From Rikenella sp031551865 (GTDB lineage: Bacteria; Bacteroidota; Bacteroidia; Bacteroidales; Rikenellaceae), in contig JAVBMY010000010.1 in assembly GCA_031551865.1 (NCBI GenBank), positions 14,470 through 78,469 on the forward strand: DNA of 64,000 nt, read 5' to 3'. The position numbers and the translations under genes are program-made. Below are positions 1-8,436 of the stretch, one piece after another; the stretch's first letter is position 1; each line of letters begins with the position of its first letter. Under the pieces are notes generated by a model. It worked only from the letters and a program-made list of their open reading frames with translations, searched no databases and had not been told where the DNA came from.

Positions 1-1066
1 GGGGAAGTTCCGCCGCCGAACCGGGCAGTCCGGCGAGCAGCCGTGCAGCGTCCTCGTCCGAGAGCCATTCGATGCGCGGGTCGTCGACCCCGATCCGTTC
101 CTCGACAAAGGCAGCGGTTTCACGCGGCGACAGAAGGATACGCCCGCGGTCGATCGCGGCCGTCCATGCCGGGGCTAAGAACTGTTTTCCGCTCCCTTCC
201 CCCGCTGTTACAGCACGGGCCAAATCTTCCAGCACCTCGGACGGAAATCCGTAGGGGTGCAGCAGCTCGAAAAGCTGGAACGACAGCGAATAGGGGCGTA
301 GCGCCGATAAATCGAGTACATTATCGCGCAGGGCTGCGGTGCGCAGAGCCCCCATCTCGCGGTCGATAAACTCCTGCGCCGCAGTCAGGCGCACAAAGTT
401 CCCTTCCATCGTATCGACGAACCGGGCGCTCGACGACGAAAAGAGCGGCAGGACCTCGTGGCGCAGGCGGTTACGCAGGTATTTCAGAGATTCATTCGAA
501 GAGTCGTTGCGATAAACGACACCCTGCGCGGCGGCATAGGCGGTAATGTCGTCGCGGCAGGCGAAGAGCAGTGGCCGGACGACCAGCCCGTATGCCCCGG
601 CGATACCCGTCAGGCCGCGCAGGCCCGTACCACGCATCAGGTTGATAAAGAACGTCTCGACCGCATCGTCGCCGTGGTGGGCGATTGCCACCCGGGCATA
701 GCCGTGTTCGGCGCACAGCGCCCCGAACCAGTCGTAGCGCAGGCGGCGGGCAGCCATCTGGATAGACTCGCCGCGGGCTTCGGACTCGGCTGCGGTGTCG
801 AACCGCACCGTATGGCACTCCACGCCCAGCGAGGCGCAGGTCTGCTCCACAAGGCGCTGGTCGCCGTCGGACTCGTCGCCGCGCAGGCCGAAATTAACAT
901 GCGCCACGGCCAGACCCGCCAGGCCCAGATCGCGGTATGCGTGGGCGAACAGGTCAAGCATCACCATCGAGTCGACGCCGCCGCTCACCGCCAACAGCAT
1001 GCGCGAGCCCTGCGGCACAAGCGTCCGCTCGGTCATGTATTTGCGGAATTGGTCGAGGAGTTCCAT
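1..1066 (-). CDS. tilS: tRNA(Ile)-lysidine synthetase TilS (3' end outside window)
   Basis: This enzyme ligates lysine to C34 of the CAU anticodon of tRNA-Ile2, so that the tRNA reads AUA as isoleucine. Translation of the minus strand from ATG at 1066 gives the PP-loop ATPase signature SGGVDS at about residues 28-33. It is followed by typical N-type ATP pyrophosphatase sequence, including AHVNFGLRGDESD and IAHHGDDAVETFFINLMRG. The frame stays open to base 1, so the C-terminal part of the gene lies outside the window and about 355 residues are visible. It is downstream of hydG on the same strand, separated by about 180 bp of palindromic repeat, so co-transcription is uncertain. The identification rests on the PP-loop and HDD motifs and is fairly secure. 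Confidence 0.88.
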   Translation of the reverse strand, partial: MELLDQFRKYMTERTLVPQGSRMLLAVSGGVDSMVMLDLFAHAYRDLGLAGLAVAHVNFGLRGDESDGDQRLVEQTCASLGVECHTVRFDTAAESEARGESIQMAARRLRYDWFGALCAEHGYARVAIAHHGDDAVETFFINLMRGTGLRGLTGIAGAYGLVVRPLLFACRDDITAYAAAQGVVYRNDSSNESLKYLRNRLRHEVLPLFSSSSARFVDTMEGNFVRLTAAQEFIDREMGALRTAALRDNVLDLSALRPYSLSFQLFELLHPYGFPSEVLEDLARAVTAGEGSGKQFLAPAWTAAIDRGRILLSPRETAAFVEERIGVDDPRIEWLSDEDAARLLAGLPGSAAELP

Positions 1067-1146
1067 ACGGTCAAAGGTAGGGATTTCGGACGGCAATAGA
1101 AAGTATGCGACCGCGCCGTCTGATGACGCCGCGCGCCCGAGAGTAG

Positions 1147-1241
1147 GCGCCCCAGCCCAGTCCCCCGACGGCGTGAAACGCCGTGGACTGGGGCGCATGA
1201 ATAAGCCCGGAGAAATTCGGCGCCTGACGGCGCCGCCGAAT
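1147..1241. repeat. pair of GC-rich palindromes (composite CGGAGAAA-type element)
   Basis: Two hairpins follow each other between hydG and tilS. One spans 1147-1196, with arms built on GCGCCCCAGCC and GGACTGGGGCGC. The other spans 1215-1241, ATTCGGCGCC facing GGCGCCGCCGAAT. They are separated by a linker containing CCGGAGAAA, and the preceding bases read GCCGCGCGCCCGAGA. The same modules recur at 16.9, 19.6, 45.9 and 63.8 kb. It may act as a transcription or mRNA 3'-end barrier after hydG. Confidence 0.7.
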
Positions 1242-1244
1242 AAA

Positions 1245-2660
1245 TCAAAAATATAGATCCCGCTCGCCGTCGCGGATGCGGTCGAGGCGCTGGCGCAGTT
1301 CCGGCAGGAGCGGTTCGCCTTCGAGGCTGGCCAGGTCTTGGCCGATAAGCGCCCAACCGGCCTGAGCCGTGGCAGGCGAGGCATAATCTTCGAGGTATTC
1401 GGCCAGCGTGAGCAGTGCGTTGGGCGTGCAGAAGCGCTTGATGAACCCCGGCACCGAGAACTCCATGAAATGCTCGCCCGTGCGGCCCTGCCGGTAACAA
1501 GCCGTGCAGAACGAGGGGATATGGCCGTCCATGATAAGCCCGGCGATGATGTCGTCTAACGGACGGTTGTCGTTGATCGCGAATTGGCCGGTACCCGGGT
1601 CGGGGGCCGAGGCGTAGCTGCCGATTTCGAGGCGCGTGCCGCCGTCGATCTGTGACACGCCGTAGCGGATGGCCGCGTCGCGCACCGAAGCCGGTTCGCG
1701 GGCCGTGAGGATCAGCCCCGTGTAGGGCACGGCGAGCCTCAACACCGCAATGGCGTAGATAAAATCATAGTCCGACACGGGATGGTCGACAGGCAACGAC
1801 TGCGACGACTCCTTGATGCGCGGGAACGAAATGGTGTGCGGCCCCACGCCGAAACAGGCCTCCAGGTGGTTGGTGTGGCGCACAAGCGCCATGATCTCGA
1901 ACCGCCAGTCGTAGAGGCCGAGTAGCGCACCGAGCCCCACGTCATCGATCCCGGCCTCCATGGCGCGGTCGAAGGCCGTGAGCCGCCAGTCGAAGTCGCG
2001 CTTGGGGCCGCCGAGGTGGTAACGCGCATAGGCTTCGGGATGATAGGTCTCCTGGAAGATCTGGTAGGTGCCGATCCCGGCCTGCTTGATGACGCGGAAC
2101 CCCTCGACGTCGAACGGGGCGGCGTTGATGTTCACGCGCCGGATGGCGCCGCCGGGGCCGTTGTGGGTGGCATAGACCGTGCCCACCGTGTCGGCGATAT
2201 AACAGGCGTCGTACAAGCGGTGTTCGCCGTAGACGAGGATCAGGCGCTTGTGCCCCTGCGCTTCGAGGGCTTTGGTCTCTTCGATGATCTCGGAACGGAT
2301 CAGCGTGCGGCGTTGCGCCGCCGGGTTGTCGACCCGGAACGAGCAATAGGCGCAGCGGTTGGTGCAGTGGTTGCCGATGTAGAGCGGCGCGAACAGGACG
2401 ATGCGCTCGCCGTAAACTTCTTCTTTCAAACGATGCGCAGCTTCGAGCACCGTTTTCCGGATCTCGGCGGGAGCGTTGAGCAACAGGGCCGTCTGCCTCA
2501 GGGTGAGGCGCTGTTTGTTCGCGGCCACCTGCAGCACTTCGTGGATCTGGGCTTCGGAGGGATCGGCTGTATCGCGCAAAAACCCTTCGATCTCTTCGGG
2601 CGAGAGGAAGGGTTTTCCGGGAAGGTCTTCTATGGCGTATTTCTGGGGGGTAAAAATCAT
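1245..2660 (-). CDS. hydG: [FeFe]-hydrogenase H-cluster radical SAM maturase HydG
   Basis: HydG cleaves tyrosine to supply the CO and CN- ligands of the [FeFe]-hydrogenase H-cluster. The 471-residue product has the usual length. The radical-SAM cysteine motif CX3CX2C is at C99, C103 and C106 (NHCTNRCAYC). The HydG-specific C-terminal CX2CX22C motif for the auxiliary dangler cluster is intact, starting at FCTACYRQGRTGEHFM. This separates it from ThiH, which lacks the last motif. The start at 2660 lies 17 bp from the edge of a mobile-looking repeat (2677-2856), so any native promoter is either inside that repeat or has been displaced. HydF is encoded 40 kb away, and HydE and the hydrogenase are not in the window. 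Confidence 0.95.
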   Translation of the reverse strand: MIFTPQKYAIEDLPGKPFLSPEEIEGFLRDTADPSEAQIHEVLQVAANKQRLTLRQTALLLNAPAEIRKTVLEAAHRLKEEVYGERIVLFAPLYIGNHCTNRCAYCSFRVDNPAAQRRTLIRSEIIEETKALEAQGHKRLILVYGEHRLYDACYIADTVGTVYATHNGPGGAIRRVNINAAPFDVEGFRVIKQAGIGTYQIFQETYHPEAYARYHLGGPKRDFDWRLTAFDRAMEAGIDDVGLGALLGLYDWRFEIMALVRHTNHLEACFGVGPHTISFPRIKESSQSLPVDHPVSDYDFIYAIAVLRLAVPYTGLILTAREPASVRDAAIRYGVSQIDGGTRLEIGSYASAPDPGTGQFAINDNRPLDDIIAGLIMDGHIPSFCTACYRQGRTGEHFMEFSVPGFIKRFCTPNALLTLAEYLEDYASPATAQAGWALIGQDLASLEGEPLLPELRQRLDRIRDGERDLYF

Positions 2661-2676
2661 CGGGAGTGGTTAAAAT

Positions 2677-2856
2677 AAATACTTATCCGCAATCATACCC
2701 TCTGCGTTTAACCTTTGTTTTCGAGGAGTATTTTGCATTTACCCGGGTCGCGTAAGCGATCACGGCAGTGGGGCGCCATCCCACGCGGCGGGCTGTAATA
2801 CTCGCCCGAGGCTCGTTTACGCCCCCGCCAACGGCAGACAGAAGGGATAAGCATTT
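2677..2856 (+). repeat. MITE-like / structured-RNA element, copy 1
   Basis: This is a 180 bp element with imperfect terminal inverted repeats (AAATACTTATCCGC at the left, GGGATAAGCATTT at the right). The internal core is shared with 24256-24432 (same orientation) and 50407-50596 (inverted). Conserved parts include TTTACCCGGGTCG, a mini-hairpin TCGC-GTAA-GCGA with a GNRA-type loop, and a GC-rich hairpin ending in GCGGGCTGTAA. It fills the spacer between batE and hydG. Its left end is 17 bp upstream of the hydG start codon, in antisense orientation to hydG. Confidence 0.75.
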
Positions 2857-2923
2857 AGGGCGGACTGCCTCATGCAATCCTATGGGGGAAGATCACGCCT
2901 GTACTTAGCATCGGCCCCCTACT

Positions 2924-3850
2924 CTACTCTTGGGTCAGCATCCCGTTCAGGTTGATCGCCTCGATGGCCGAGCTTTCGATCCAGCCCTTGTTGCCGTCGG
3001 AGAGCACGATCTCTTTCCAGCCGTCCATACTTTCGGTGATACGCACTTTGGTTCCTTCGTGCAGCACGAACAAGTCTTTGCTGCCGGCCGAAGGCGAGCT
3101 TTTCACAGGAGCCATCAGGTTCATCACGATCGCCTCGTCGCCCGAGAGCTGGCGGCTGCGTTGCCAGGTCGAAAAGCCGAGCGACAACAGGAAAAGCATG
3201 ATAAATCCCACGCCGCCGTAAAAGCCGAGCTTACGCAATAATAACGTTCCCGAGAGCAACCACAGTATGATTGCCGCCAAACCGATGACCAAGAAAACGA
3301 CAGCCAGCACCGCCCATGTGTTGGAACTAAGCATGAGCGCCAAGTACCGCAGCCATGTTTTCAGGAAAAATTCCGGCACGGTGTCGATCTTGTCGACGAT
3401 CCGGGTATTGGCCAGTTTGAGGTTGTAATCGATGTCGGCATCGGCGGGAGCCAGCATCTGCGCGCGGTTGTAGTTGAGGATCGCGCTGCCCAGCAGGTTT
3501 TGTTTGAAATAGGCGTTACCGAGGTTGTAGTAGAGGCGGGCGCTGTGCCGTCCCGACGAGAGCAGTTGCGAATAGAGGTTCACCGCTGTGGCATAGTCTC
3601 CTTTGATGTAAGCGGCGTTGGCGGCATTCCACACCGAGTCGGTCTGTTCGCCCGAAAAAACGGGAGGGATGACCACCGCGTCGTTGGACTGGCTGAGACC
3701 CGCCTTCGCGTCGGGTTTCAGCGGCCCGGCCACAGCCGCGGTGTCTTCGCCGACCACCGTGGTGGTAATCACGGGGGCGATGGTTTGCGCCACAGCCGCA
3801 CAAGCCAGCGCAGCAAGCGACACGGTATATATGATGAACTTACATTTCAT
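2924..3850 (-). CDS. batE: BatE: TPR and SH3-domain membrane protein
   Basis: This is the last gene of the Bacteroides aerotolerance operon. The start is taken at 3850 (MKCKFIIYTV) because a signal peptide ending AAVAQ begins there; the open frame upstream overlaps batD and lacks protein-like sequence. The 308-residue product has a tetratricopeptide segment (about residues 70-140, YIKGDYATAVNLYSQLL and following). Two transmembrane helices follow (WAVLAVVFLVIGLAAIILWL and GGVGFIMLFLLSLGF). A bacterial SH3 domain closes the protein (LHEGTKVRITESMDGW to GNKGWIESSAIEAI). Bat proteins are thought to form an envelope complex with VWA proteins and the MoxR ATPase; the exact role is unresolved. It sits 85 bp after batD. 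Confidence 0.88.
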   Translation of the reverse strand: MKCKFIIYTVSLAALACAAVAQTIAPVITTTVVGEDTAAVAGPLKPDAKAGLSQSNDAVVIPPVFSGEQTDSVWNAANAAYIKGDYATAVNLYSQLLSSGRHSARLYYNLGNAYFKQNLLGSAILNYNRAQMLAPADADIDYNLKLANTRIVDKIDTVPEFFLKTWLRYLALMLSSNTWAVLAVVFLVIGLAAIILWLLSGTLLLRKLGFYGGVGFIMLFLLSLGFSTWQRSRQLSGDEAIVMNLMAPVKSSPSAGSKDLFVLHEGTKVRITESMDGWKEIVLSDGNKGWIESSAIEAINLNGMLTQE

Positions 3851-3935
3851 ATCCTGTAGGTTTTGATTCTTATGGATTTCTCCGCCGGGCGGGGGGTGTC
3901 TTTCGTTTGAGAGAGCCTCCCTGCCCGGCCTGCAA

Positions 3936-5840
3936 TTACACGGCATTGGGGAAAATCTTCTGGCTTTTCTCGATGGCTTCGAGCGCCGCTTCATAGGCGT
4001 TCTGCATCGGGATGCCCGCCGACGGCGAATATTGGGCGAATTCGCATTCGGCAATCAGGTCAAGCAGGTCGTCGCAGGCTTCGGGTTCGAGGTCCCGTTC
4101 GAGCAACTCGGCGCGCACGCGTTCCTTGGTCAGCGAGGCCACGTCGATCGACAACTTGTCGCCCAGGTAGCCCCACAGGGCGCGGAGCAACTCCTCGAAG
4201 AAGGCGGGCTGGTTGCCACTGCCGATCATCTCGCGGGCGCGGCGCAGGCGGCGCAGGGCCGTTTTGCTGGCTTTCTTGGTACGCACCCGCTTGATGTCCT
4301 GCCGGGCGGCGATCTGTTTTTTAAGCAGGTGGAGCGTCGCGGCAAAGAGCAACAGGATCAGCAGCAGCAGCAGGCAGAAGCTCCACGACCACACCCAGAC
4401 GCTGTCCACGGCACCCAGCCGCGGCGGCCCGGTGCGGATAAAGCGGATGTCCTCGCCGAGCATCTGCAAATCTTCTTTGGTCACGCCCGATACGATGGGC
4501 CCGGCGCCACCATTGGGGTCGCGCGTCACTTCGACCTGGAAGCTCTCCGAAGTGAAGGTTTTATAGCGTCCGGTCGTGGGGTCGAAATAAGTGAATTCGA
4601 GCGGAGGCAAAGTATAGCGTCCCTCAGCGCGGGCGATGAACGGGTATTCGTAGGTGCGCGACCCGCTGCTCCCGCGCGAAGTGTTCGATATCTGTTCGGT
4701 CGACTTGGTGTCGTATTGCTCGAAGGCGGCCGGAAGGCGCAGCTCGGGGGCCGAGATCATCGAGAACGAACCCGAACCGGTGAGCGTAAGGGTGATCGAT
4801 CCGGCGCTGTTGGCCGTTAACTTATTCGCGGAGACCGACGCCTGCATATCGAAGTTGCCCACCGCCCCGTCGAACGTTTCGGGCATCGGCTGCGGCAGCT
4901 CTTTGACATGTATCCTGACAGACGGCGAGGCGATCTTGACCGGCACGTTACGCACCTGCTGCGAGGGGCCGAAGATCAGGTCCTGCAGATCGGCGATGTC
5001 GTCCTGCGAGATGAGCTGGGCTACGGCCGTGAATTCGTTCTGTTCGATTTCGAGTTGTCCGGTGCGCTGTGGGTAGAGCAGCCACTGGCGGATGGCTTTC
5101 GAATAGTAGAGCTGGCCGTTAAGCGTGGTTTGCGACCCGTCGTCGTTCACCTGCAGTTCTTGTGCCCAGAAGCCGTTAAAGGCGGCGTACTTGGGGTTTT
5201 CGAGCCCGGCGATACCCACCCGGGTATAGATCCGCAGGGTGGCCACAATCGGTTCGCCTTTGTAGACGTCGGTGCGGTTCACATCCATGCGCAACAACAC
5301 ATCGCCCGATTCCACTCGGGTAGGGGGGGCCACATTCACGGCCTGGGGCTGGGTACGTTGCTGCGTTTGCCCGTGTTGCCCCGGCTGGCCCTGGGAGGCG
5401 GCACCGCCGCCGTTGTCGGCCACCACCTCGATGGTGAGGGCGCGGGTCGAATAGCGTTTGCCGTCGATCACGACCGACGCCGGGGGCAGGGTATGCTTGC
5501 CGAGGGCGGTGGCCTGTACAAAATAGCCAAAAGTGTTTTTGGTGACCGTGGTGGTGGTGCGTCCGTCGCTGGCCGAGAAATGCCCGAACGACACTGCGGG
5601 GCCAGCGATCGCATTCAGACCCGCCGGAAAGGCAGGCCCGGCAAACTCGGTGATATCGCCGCCTCCGGTCGACACGGCGACGAATTCGATGCGGAACTGT
5701 TCGTTCAGTCCCACCCGCGTGGGGCTGAGGACATCGAAGCCCGTGCGCGAACCCTGCTGGGCCTGCGCCACGGCCGGCAGGAGCAGGGCCGCCACGCATA
5801 GTGCGGCGCGCACGATGATATTCTGGCATTGCTTCTTCAT
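3936..5840 (-). CDS. batD: BatD: oxygen tolerance membrane protein
   Basis: The 634-residue protein of the BatD family begins with a signal peptide (MKKQCQNIIVRAALCVAALL, cleavage near AQAQQ). A long periplasmic part of immunoglobulin-like beta repeats follows, including LSPTRVGLNEQFRIEFVA and LRMDVNRTDVYKGEPIVATL. Near residue 475 a single transmembrane helix (WSFCLLLLLILLLFAATLHL) leads to a cytoplasmic tail rich in basic and acidic residues. This order is that of known BatD proteins. It lies 12 bp downstream of batB on the same strand, so the two are almost certainly translated from one mRNA. The product probably anchors the Bat complex on the periplasmic side. Confidence 0.92.
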   Translation of the reverse strand: MKKQCQNIIVRAALCVAALLLPAVAQAQQGSRTGFDVLSPTRVGLNEQFRIEFVAVSTGGGDITEFAGPAFPAGLNAIAGPAVSFGHFSASDGRTTTTVTKNTFGYFVQATALGKHTLPPASVVIDGKRYSTRALTIEVVADNGGGAASQGQPGQHGQTQQRTQPQAVNVAPPTRVESGDVLLRMDVNRTDVYKGEPIVATLRIYTRVGIAGLENPKYAAFNGFWAQELQVNDDGSQTTLNGQLYYSKAIRQWLLYPQRTGQLEIEQNEFTAVAQLISQDDIADLQDLIFGPSQQVRNVPVKIASPSVRIHVKELPQPMPETFDGAVGNFDMQASVSANKLTANSAGSITLTLTGSGSFSMISAPELRLPAAFEQYDTKSTEQISNTSRGSSGSRTYEYPFIARAEGRYTLPPLEFTYFDPTTGRYKTFTSESFQVEVTRDPNGGAGPIVSGVTKEDLQMLGEDIRFIRTGPPRLGAVDSVWVWSWSFCLLLLLILLLFAATLHLLKKQIAARQDIKRVRTKKASKTALRRLRRAREMIGSGNQPAFFEELLRALWGYLGDKLSIDVASLTKERVRAELLERDLEPEACDDLLDLIAECEFAQYSPSAGIPMQNAYEAALEAIEKSQKIFPNAV

Positions 5841-5852
5841 AGTCGGGTCGCT

Positions 5853-6866
5853 CTATTTGAATATGGATATTTTCGAAAGGATGCGGTTCTTGCGCTCAAG
5901 CATCAGGAACTCTGCCAGCAGCAAAACTAACGCTATGCCGAGCAGGTAATGGAACTGGTCGTTGTATTCCGAGAATGCCATGGACGAGAACTCTTTTTTC
6001 TCCATGCTGTTGATTTGCCGCAGGATCTCGTCGAGTCCGAGGCTCTGGGGCGTGGCGCGCACATAGCTGCCTCCGGTGAGCACGGCGATCTGCTGAAGCA
6101 TCTGTTCGTCGAGCCGCGATACCACGATGTTGCCCGTCGAGTCTTTCATCATTTCGCCGTCGATGGTGATCGGGGCGCCCTGCTCGGTGCCTATGCCCAC
6201 GGTGAAGATGCGGATCCCGGCCTCGCGGGCCATCTGGGCGGCGGCGATCGGGTCGTCGTCGTGGCTTTCTCCGTCGGTGATCAGGATGATGGCGCGGCTC
6301 TTGTGGCTCTGGTCGGAGAACGAACGGATGGCCAACTCGATGGCGCGTTGCATCGATGTGCCCTGCACCGGCACGAGACCCGGCGAGAGTCCCTTGACGA
6401 AGCCTTTGGCCGAAATATAGTCCGAAGTGATAGGCAACTGCACGTAGGCCTCGCCGGCGAAGACCACCATGCCGATGCGGTCTTTTTCGAGTTGTTCGAT
6501 CAGGCGCCCGACGGCGTTCTTTGTACGTTCGAGACGGTTGGGAGCGAAGTCTTCGGCCAACATGCTGTTCGACACGTCGACCGCGAGGATGATCTCGATG
6601 CCGGTGCGTTTCACTTCGCGCAGCTTGGCGCCGAACTGGGGCTGGGCCAGCGCGAAGACCATCAGCCCGAGGGCCGACACGAGCAGGATGAATTTGTTCC
6701 GCACCCGCCGGGGCGAGGCCTCGGGCATCAGGGGGCGGATGATATCGGGGTCGCCGAAACGGGCGATGCGCCTGCGTTGCGCCCGGCGGAAAAACCAGAA
6801 CAGCAGCCCCGCCAGCGGCAGCAGGAGCAACAGGTATAGGTATTCGGGTTGTGCAAATCTAAACAT
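5853..6866 (-). CDS. batB: BatB: VWA-domain membrane protein
   Basis: The 337-residue von Willebrand factor A protein has the typical BatA/BatB plan. Two N-terminal membrane helices (YLYLLLLLPLAGLLFWFF and KFILLVSALGLMVFALAQP) come first, then the VWA domain, then a C-terminal helix (FHYLLGIALVLLLAEFLMLE). The metal-ion-dependent adhesion site is complete: DVSNS at residues 97-101, the threonine of QGTSMQRAI, and TDGE. It is therefore expected to bind Mg2+ and a protein ligand. It is separated from batA upstream by a 223 bp spacer that contains an AAAATCGT hairpin element. Confidence 0.92.
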   Translation of the reverse strand: MFRFAQPEYLYLLLLLPLAGLLFWFFRRAQRRRIARFGDPDIIRPLMPEASPRRVRNKFILLVSALGLMVFALAQPQFGAKLREVKRTGIEIILAVDVSNSMLAEDFAPNRLERTKNAVGRLIEQLEKDRIGMVVFAGEAYVQLPITSDYISAKGFVKGLSPGLVPVQGTSMQRAIELAIRSFSDQSHKSRAIILITDGESHDDDPIAAAQMAREAGIRIFTVGIGTEQGAPITIDGEMMKDSTGNIVVSRLDEQMLQQIAVLTGGSYVRATPQSLGLDEILRQINSMEKKEFSSMAFSEYNDQFHYLLGIALVLLLAEFLMLERKNRILSKISIFK

Positions 6867-6904
6867 AATTCTGTATCGTCATTAAAAACGGGCTAAGCAA
6901 ACGG

Positions 6905-7080
6905 TTGGGCTCTTTTCCCCCTCTCCCCTTCCTCCGCAACTTTCTTTCCCGGATTTCCAGGAACTGACGCAGCAGCTGAGTGCAATGCAAGCCCGCTTGC
7001 AAATTGCCGAGGCGCAAGGAAGAGGAAGCCGCGAAGCGGATTCAAAGTTGCAAAATCGTATGAATACGATTTTGCAACTT
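6905..7080. repeat. poly-pyrimidine/AAAATCGT-hairpin element, copy A (batA-batB spacer)
   Basis: The spacer between batA and batB carries a poly-pyrimidine stretch (CCCTCTCCCCTTCCTCC), about 90 bp of variable sequence, and a perfect hairpin at 7045-7080. The hairpin arms are AAGTTGCAAAATCGTA and its complement, with the 4-base loop TGAA. The same architecture occurs at 8150-8338 and 37716-37929. The hairpin begins 10 bp after the batA stop codon and may trim or stabilise mRNA ends inside the operon. Confidence 0.7.
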
Positions 7081-7089
7081 ACACGCCCC

Positions 7090-8088
7090 CTACGGGATCT
7101 GCCGCAGGAACAGGTAGCGCGAGAGCAGTTCGAGCATCAGCAGCCCCAGCGCCAGCAACAGCCACGGGTGGTAGACCTCGGTGTATTTCGTAAAATTCTC
7201 TACCTCGACCTTCGCCCGTTCGAGTTTGTTGATCTCGGCATAGATCTCGGCCAGCTTGGTGTTGTCGGTGGCACGGAAATAGCGGCCCCCCGTCAGGTCG
7301 GCGATCTCGCGGAGCATCTCCTCGTCGATCTCGACCTTGCCGTCGGTGAACGAAATACCGCCCCACTGGTTGAGCGTCGGCATGGGGGCTATGCCCTCGG
7401 TGCCCACCCCGATGGTGTAGACGCGCAGATTGTATTCGGCGGCGATCTGGGCGGCGCCGATCGGGTCGATCTGCCCCGAGTTGTTGACCCCGTCGGTGAG
7501 CAGGATGATCACCTTACTGGGCGAGTCGCTCTCCTTGAGGCGGTTGACCGCTGTGGCCAGCCCGTTGCCGATGGCCGTTCCGTCGGCGATCATGCCCACG
7601 TGTACTTGGTTGAGCAGGTTCACCAGCGACACATGATCGGTGGTCAGGGGCGATTGTGTGAAACTTTCGCCCGCGAATACGACCAGCCCGATGCGGTCGG
7701 TGGGGCGGTCGATAATGAATTTCGACGCCACGTCCTTCGCGGCCTCGATGCGGTCGGGTTTGAAGTCGCGCGCAAGCATCGATCCGGAAATGTCGAGCGA
7801 GATCACGATGTCGATCCCTTCGGCGTTGACGCTCTGGCGGTCTTCGGAGCTCTGCGGGCGGGCGATGGCCACGATCACAAGGCCCACGACGAGGCAGCGC
7901 AGCACGCACGGGACATGGCGCAGCCAGTAGCGGTAGGTGCGCGGCAGGTGCTCCACGCCTTCGGTCGACGAAATACGGATGGCCGCCCTGCCCTGCCGTA
8001 CGCGGTAGATGTAGTAGGCCACCATCAGCGGAATGACGGCCAGCAGCCAGAGAATGTGCGGATTTGCGAATCTTATGATGTCGAACAT
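7090..8088 (-). CDS. batA: BatA: VWA-domain membrane protein
   Basis: This 332-residue VWA protein is the paralogue of batB. N-terminal helices (HILWLLAVIPLMVAYYIY and CVLRCLVVGLVIVAIARP) precede the VWA domain. Its MIDAS motif DISGS is at residues 99-103, with the threonine in IADGTAIGNG and the aspartate in LLTDGVNNSG. A final hydrophobic segment is near the C-terminus (HPWLLLALGLLMLELLSRYL). Start at 8088 is the only ATG that keeps the first helix. In most Bacteroidales batA directly follows the DUF58 and DUF4381-like genes; here batC has been placed before it. Confidence 0.92.
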   Translation of the reverse strand: MFDIIRFANPHILWLLAVIPLMVAYYIYRVRQGRAAIRISSTEGVEHLPRTYRYWLRHVPCVLRCLVVGLVIVAIARPQSSEDRQSVNAEGIDIVISLDISGSMLARDFKPDRIEAAKDVASKFIIDRPTDRIGLVVFAGESFTQSPLTTDHVSLVNLLNQVHVGMIADGTAIGNGLATAVNRLKESDSPSKVIILLTDGVNNSGQIDPIGAAQIAAEYNLRVYTIGVGTEGIAPMPTLNQWGGISFTDGKVEIDEEMLREIADLTGGRYFRATDNTKLAEIYAEINKLERAKVEVENFTKYTEVYHPWLLLALGLLMLELLSRYLFLRQIP

Positions 8089-8149
8089 TGCTGTTGTGTA
8101 ATTACTTTTCTAAATATTACTTCCCCCTATACCTTAAAGGAACGGCCGC

Positions 8150-8338
8150 TTTTCTCTTCCCTCCTTCCTCTCCGCCAACTTTCTCTTCCCGGGTTTTCGG
8201 GGTGTCGCCTGAAAAAAAGTACCTTGCGCGGCGCGAGAGAGTAAGTGAGCGGGTAGCGCAAATGCTTTTTGAAGGCTATATCCCGAAAACCCAAGCCCTC
8301 AAGAAAGTTGCAAATCGTATCTACACGATTTTTGCAAC
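8150..8338. repeat. poly-pyrimidine/AAAATCGT-hairpin element, copy B (batC-batA spacer)
   Basis: This is a second copy of the element seen at 6905-7080. Poly-pyrimidine sequence (CTTCCCTCCTTCCTCTCC) is followed by GGGTTTTCGGGG pairing with CCCGAAAACCC. A terminal hairpin at 8307-8338 (GTTGCAAATCGT facing ACGATTTTTGCAAC) ends the element. It separates batC from batA within the operon. Confidence 0.65.
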
Positions 8339-8436
8339 GCCACACAGACTGCATTGTTTGCTGTTTACCAGCAAGTATCCCGCACCAAATCGGAGGGAGT
8401 CCGCAAGCGGTCGGTAATCGAACGTGCGGCTACGCA

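Noticed and set aside
2683..2877. Small minus-strand frame of 64 codons within element copy 1
   Set aside because: It is not kept in the other two copies, so the element is unlikely to encode a peptide.
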